This document shows, in pieces, positions 59,600 to 64,000 of a DNA stretch of 64,000 nt. A program made the position numbers and the translations under genes. Origin of the DNA: Culex pipiens pallens. Taxonomy: Eukaryota > Arthropoda > Insecta > Diptera > Culicidae. The notes under the pieces were generated by a model, which did no database searches, was not told where the DNA came from, and saw only the letters and a list, made by a program, of their open reading frames with translations. Position 1 is the stretch's first letter, and the number at the start of each line of letters is the position of its first letter. The stretch is from the NCBI RefSeq assembly GCF_016801865.2, contig NC_068938.1:218406827-218470826 (forward strand), in the 5' to 3' direction.

Positions 59600-61340
59600 T
59601 CCTTAGATGACCGAGAACAATTCAACATGGCGAAGGGTATCCATCGTGGTTCACTGAAGCTACCTGAAGCTATACCGATGGTTAACACACCCATATAGAC
59701 CCCCGTTGATCAGGTAGATCATCAGGTCATAACTCCCGGGAGTTCCTGGAGGACCCATAACAATCCAACATAACCCAGAATATTCATCGTGGTTCACAGA
59801 AGCTACCGGAAGCTATACCGATGGTTAATACACCCATATAGACCCGCGTTGATCAGGTAAATCATCAGGTCATAACTCTCGGGAGTTCCTGGAGGACCCA
59901 TAACAATCCAACATGGCGAAGGGTATCCATCGTGGTTCACTGAAGCTACCTGAAGCTATACCGATGGTTAACACACCCATATAGACCCCCGTTGATCAGG
60001 TAGATCATCAGGTCATAACTCCCGGGAGTTCCTGGAGGACCCATAACAATCCAACGTACTCCAGAATATCCATCTTGGTTCACTGAAGTTACCTGAAGCT
60101 ATACCGATGGTTAATACACCCATATAGACCCGCGTTGATCAGGTAAATCATCAGGTCATAACTCTCGGGAGTTCCTGGAGGACCCATAACAATTCAACAT
60201 GGCGAAGGGTATCCATCGTGGTTCACTGAAGCTACCTGAAGCTATACCGATGGTTAACACACCCATATAGACCCCCGTTGATCAGGTAGATCATCAGGTC
60301 ATAACTCCCGGGAGTTCCTGGAGGACCCATAACAATCCAACATAACCCAGAATATTCATCGTGGTTCACAGAAGCTACCGGAAGCTATACCGATGGTTAA
60401 TACACCCATATAGACCCGCGTTGATCAGGTAAATCATCAGGTCATAACTCTCGGGAGTTCCTGGAGGACCCATAACAATCCAACATGGCGAAGGGTATCC
60501 ATCGTGGTTCACTGAAGCTACCTGAAGCTATACCGATGGTTAACACACCCATATAGACCCCCGTTGATCAGGTAGATCATCAGGTCATCACTTTCGAGAG
60601 TTCTTGGATGACTCATAACAGTCCAACGTACCCCAGATTATCCATCGTGGTTCAGTGAAGCTACATGAAGCTATACCGATGGTTCATGTATCTATACAGA
60701 CCCCCGTCGATCAGGTAGATCATCAGGTCATAACTCCCGGAAGTTCCTGGAGGACCCATAACAATCCAACGTACTCCAGAATATCCATCTTGGTTCACTG
60801 AAGTTACCTGAAGCTATACCGATGGTTAATACACCCATATAGACCCGCGTTGATCAGGTAAATCATCAGGTCATAACTCTCGGGAGTTCCTGGAGGACCC
60901 ATAACAATCCAACATGGCGAAGGGTATCCATCGTGGTTCACTGAAGCTACCTGAAGCTATACCGATGGTTAACACACCCATATAGACCCCCGTTGATCAG
61001 GTAGATCATCAGGTCATAACTCCCGGGAGTTCCTGGAGGACCCATAACAATCCAACATAACCCAGAATATTCATCGTGGTTCACAGAAGCTACCGGAAGC
61101 TATACCGATGGTTAATACACCCATATAGACCCCCGTTGATCAAGTAGATCATCAGGTCATAACTTCCGGGAGTTCCTGGAGGACCCATAACAATCCAACA
61201 TGGCGAAGGGTATCCATCGTGGTTCACTGAAGCTACCTGAAGCTATACCGATGGTTAGTTCACCCATATAGACCCCCGTTGATCAAGTAGATATCTAGGG
61301 CATGACTTCCGGGAGTTCTTGGATACCCTGATTTGTGGAT
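59600..61340 (-). repeat. Right 143-bp tandem array of element O with higher-order pattern
   Basis: About twelve units lie in exact register. Classified by the bases after TAACAATCC(A), the order from 59615 is B A B C B A B D C B A B, where B = CATGGCGAAGG, A = CATAACCCAGA, C = CGTACTCCAGA and D = CGTACCCCAGA. B recurs every 286 bp until unit D shifts the register by one unit. Confidence 0.9.
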
Positions 61341-61577
61341 GGCCCCTTATCCGTGTTGTGTGGATGACCCCTTATATAAATGTTTCATTTATATGAAAAT
61401 AAAGTACATTTAAAAAGAAAACTCATTTTACGCCAAAACCCCGCAATAACGCTCCCCCGATTTGCGCCCATAGAGCGTTATTTGGGGGGAGCGTTATTTC
61501 GGGGTTTGAGCGCAATTCGGGGGGCGCAAAACGGGGGAGGCGCAATCGGGGGGAGCGTATTTAGGGGATTTAGTGTA

Positions 61578-62257
61578 CAGTGATTGGAATAAATCTCAAA
61601 ATTTATTCAAATGCCATTCCCACCTGGAAATGACGACCGTTTTAGACTTTATCGGGCTGCAAAAAGCGTTTCCACAAAGCAAATCACACACAAACAACCC
61701 CCTCCCCCCTTTCCGCTCTCCTTCTGAAAACCGTAAAAAGTTAGTCGTTTTCCAGACACTGCCTCACTGGCTGGCAGGTTCGGATTTATGAATTTACAGC
61801 CCTCTGCAGGCCACCTGCTATAAAAGTCCGGAGTCTCGTTAAAATAATGGAACGATTTTCGGCTTTCTCACTTCACCGCTCACTTTCTATCTCCCACTCA
61901 TGTCCAAACTTTGGTGGAAAATAGTTCCGCTTTTTCGCAAAACCTTTTGAAACCTCACACCACTTTCCCGGGGAAAATTTTGAAGTGAAAAAAGTGCTTC
62001 GAGCTCTCTTCCCCCCCATGAATGGGTTTTGTTGGTGGGATGGTATCAAAGTTACGACAAAAATGATGATAAATTACCAGTGAGTGGGAAATTTTGCGAA
62101 AGCAGGGCAGAATAATACTGCGATATTGCGAAAAAAAAGAACGAACCTTGGACGAGAACCCTTCTGGTGTCGCTACCACCCCCAACGAAACTCAGGTGTG
62201 AGGAAATGCTACTGTTTTTGTGAATGTTGCAAGTTTGAACCGTAAATGGAGGAGATT
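61578..62257. other. Unique sequence, no gene recognised
   Basis: Mixed composition with C-rich (61697-61710) and CT-rich segments. No domain-bearing frame was found. Confidence 0.45.
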
Positions 62258-62478
62258 CAAATTAAGAAATTTAAAAAATATAAGAAATTTAAGAAATTTA
62301 AGAAATTTAAGAAAGAAATTTAAGAAATTTAAGAAATTTAAGAAATTTAAGAAATTTAAGAAATTTAAGAAATTTAAGAAATTTAAGAAATTGAAGAAAT
62401 TTAAGAAATTTTAGAAATTTTAGAAATTTTAGAAATTTTAGAAATTTTAGAAATTTAAGAAACTTAAGAAATTTAAAG
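62258..62478. repeat. 9-bp satellite, unit AAATTTAAG
   Basis: About 22 copies of a 9-mer (AGAAATTTA in another register), with a TTTTAGAAA variant block at about 62408-62450. Lys-Phe-Lys and Leu-Lys-Phe reading frames here are artefacts of the period. It lies a few bases before the SINE target duplication. Confidence 0.92.
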
Positions 62479-62496
62479 TAAACTCCTTCGCCGGTT

Positions 62497-62890
62497 TGGC
62501 AGTGGCAGTGCGTGGCCGAATGGTTACGCTGTCCGCTTTGTAAGCGGATGATTCTGGGTTCAATTCCCATCTGCTACAACCTTCCATCGGATGAGGAAGT
62601 AAAATGTCGGTCCCGGCCTTGGTTGTTAGGCCGTTAAGTCATTCTAGGTGTAGGAGTCATAAGTACAAACAACACACCAAACCAAGCCTACTCCGGTGGA
62701 ATCGCTGGCGGCGATTGGACTCGCAATCCAAAGGTCGTCAGTTCAAACACTGGGGTGGAAGGTTCCTTGGAGTAGAAAGAGGTTTGGGTGCTCCCCCCAT
62801 TCAAGCCTTCGGACTCCTAGGTTCGAGCAGAAACTTGCAAAAGAGACCACAAAAGACCCGGGGGTCGTTAATGTGGATGGTTTGATTTTT
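62497..62890 (+). mobile_element. Dimeric tRNA-derived SINE with 13-bp TSD
   Basis: TCCTTCGCCGGTT flanks the element at 62484-62496 and 62891-62903. The first tRNA-like head (about 62504-62576) has A box TGGCCGAATGG, an anticodon stem with loop TTTGTAA (TGT), and B box GGTTCAATTCC. The acceptor ends pair only in part (GCAG with CTGC). The middle reads GAGGAAGTAAAATGTCGGTC. A second tRNA-like segment (about 62695-62765) has stem TTGGACTCGCAATCCAA and a B-box-like AGTTCAAACAC. The tail GAGCAGAAACTTGCAAAAGA and AAAGACCCGGGGGTCGTTAA matches the SINE at 49168-49426 and ends T-rich. Confidence 0.92.
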
Positions 62891-62903
62891 TCCTTCGCCG
62901 GTT

Positions 62904-63800
62904 ATTATTCAGTCGGTGGCACGCTGCTGCTTTCTCTCTGTCCCAATTCACCCCAAACCACAAACTGATATGCCGGGAATGGAAAAGCAGTGTACTCGCA
63001 AATTTATTATATTTATCCATAAAATTTTGATGGTCGTGTCATGAATATAAATTTGCTCGATTTGCAGCTCCACTCACTTCACTTCAAAGTTTCGGACCCT
63101 TTCTTCTTCTGCGGTTCTCCAGGACGCAATTTTCCGACCAAACAAAGTTGCACACAGAGAAAAATGCAAACTTCCCGATCAACAGTGTGTATGCATCTTC
63201 TGCTGCTGCTTCATCGTCTACACTGTGGCCAACTCTTGTCCGGAAGGAAGTGCCCAAGTCCGGTTGATTTCCTGCTTTCCCTAAGTCTCCTGCTCCGGGC
63301 TCCTCTTGGACAGCAAACGGAAAAATGATGAACAAAAATAAACCCCTTCTGGGCAGAACCAGACGAGGAGTAACTGGTCCAAGCTCATATTCAATCAGAA
63401 CTTTTTCTCTCCTCTACCCTCAAGATTTTTAAAGAAGAAGAAGAAACCAAGTTTGTCCTCCGAAAACTGCAGAAAAACTTTATCGGTACTTTCAGCCCAA
63501 CTGGTTCTGGTTCTGGATTTGAGGACAAGGCTTGTTTTTGTGTCCTACTGCGTGGGCAGAACAACTCTTAAGGGCGAAAGATAGTGTGCGCTTTTCTGTG
63601 GGCGGGAAAGTTTTGCGTTTTGCTGTTCAAAGTTTTGCGTCCGGCGCGTGTGGTGTCTCGTCGCTGCGTTGGTGGACAAGTTTAAGGGACAAAACTAGTC
63701 GGTTGCCTCACTCGGTGCACTTGTTTTGCGGGAGCTTTTGAAAAAGTTTGCGAGAAAGGGAGAAATGAGACAAATTAAAATCGAAAAATGGAAAAGTTTT
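62904..63800. other. Unique GC-richer island, no gene recognised
   Basis: Mixed composition with CT-rich and TG-rich segments. Overlapping short frames on both strands (for example 63041-63328) have no recognisable domain and no well-placed splice sites. Confidence 0.45.
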
Positions 63801-64000
63801 GAAAGTTTCGACAAGGAGTTATTTGAACGCAAAATGTTTTGTTATCTAAAATACTATTTTTTTTTTCAAAGATTTTTCAAACTTTGAAGTTTTTAACAAA
63901 CAATTATCTTCATTGTATCATTGGGAATTTAGTTCGTCGATGTTTTAAAACAATAAAAAAGACGGGTTCTTTCAACTCAGAGTTGATTGAGGAACTTCTT

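Larger units (their letters stand above)
58418..61575. mobile_element. Element O: 3.16-kb fold-back built of opposed 143-bp arrays
   Basis: The element begins CACTAAATCCCC and ends GGGGATTTAGTG, flanked by TA at 58416-58417 and 61576-61577. Inside the termini are G-rich subrepeats (GGGGGAGCGTTATTTCGGGG). Next come inverted AAGGGGTCATCCAC segments, and then two arrays of a 143-bp unit in opposite orientation. In the left arm GGATTGTTATGGG falls at 58808, 58951, 59094, 59237 and 59380. In the right arm the complementary TAACAATCC falls at 59615 (degraded), 59758, 59901 and every 143 bp to 61188, with no indel. The centre (about 59.5-59.6 kb) is degraded. Each unit contains the palindrome AACTCCCGGGAGTT or a variant. 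No coding frame is present. Confidence 0.93.

Noticed and set aside
58661..61340. A CRISPR array
   Set aside because: The 143-bp units are contiguous with no unique spacers, the arms are inverted, and the setting is an intron-rich eukaryotic genome.
61380..61583. A 67-codon frame at the right end of element O
   Set aside because: It runs through the inverted end and G-rich subrepeats and has no protein-like features.
62220..62570. Lys-Phe-Lys and Leu-Lys-Phe repeat frames on both strands
   Set aside because: They are produced by the AAATTTAAG satellite and by reading the SINE head backwards.
62504..62576. A functional tRNA gene with anticodon TGT
   Set aside because: The acceptor stem pairs only partly, and the segment sits inside a 13-bp target-site duplication with a SINE body and tail, so it is a SINE head.
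63041..63335. Overlapping 83- and 95-codon frames on opposite strands
   Set aside because: Neither has a recognisable domain or suitable splice borders, and simple leucine- and serine-rich composition accounts for the appearance of a membrane segment.

Overview
The window looks like a piece of insect nuclear genome, most probably a culicine mosquito. It is AT-rich and very gene-poor. It is crowded with short non-autonomous DNA transposons of fold-back (MITE) architecture, and carries tRNA-derived SINEs, 9-bp satellites and GT-AG splice signals. The mosquito assignment rests on remembered resemblance of several repeat termini (for example the 'GGGGTAAGACGGCC' and 'GAGGAAAGGCTATAAAATCAC' types) and is an inference. 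Nothing bacterial or viral was recognised.

Only one protein-coding exon is convincing: 44714-45120 (+). It starts after a good 3' splice site, encodes a signal peptide, a Ser/Thr/Gly/Ala-rich linker and one complete LDL-receptor class A domain, and ends at a GTGAGT donor. A GC-richer block at 25.4-27.07 kb has an initiator/DPE-like core promoter and a GTAAGC donor, and is the best candidate for the non-coding first exon of the same gene. On that model 27.07-44.71 kb is intron 1 and everything after 45.12 kb is intron 2, with later exons outside the window.

The left edge (1-2210) is a homogeneous 9-bp satellite. From there the window alternates between GC-richer unique islands without coding evidence (about 2.2-4.1, 6.6-8.5, 11.5-12.9, 17.0-18.2, 19.6-20.8, 25.4-27.1, 30.9-33.0, 38.9-40.6, 45.1-46.1, 49.4-51.3, 54.5-56.1, 61.6-62.2 and 62.9-63.8 kb) and AT-rich tracts holding transposons. 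I label the repeat families A-P for this window only. Several are delimited to the base by target-site duplications: A (CAG...CTG ends, 4-bp TSD), D (a 1.5-kb near-perfect palindrome, TA TSD), F (nested in B, 4-bp TSD), K (nested in a D relative, 9-bp TSD), N (nested in B), O (3.16-kb fold-back built of exact 143-bp tandem units in opposed arms, TA TSD), P (326 bp, TA TSD), and two SINEs with 13-bp TSDs.

The most unusual object is element O (58418-61575). Its two arms are opposed tandem arrays in strict 143-bp register, with a higher-order alternation of unit types and G-rich subrepeats at both ends. Other notable items are a SINE with two tRNA-like heads that moved as one unit, fold-back M with six tandem units plus an inverted unit, and the stacked insertions at 33.4-38.7 kb. 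No autonomous transposase, CRISPR array or functional RNA gene was found.
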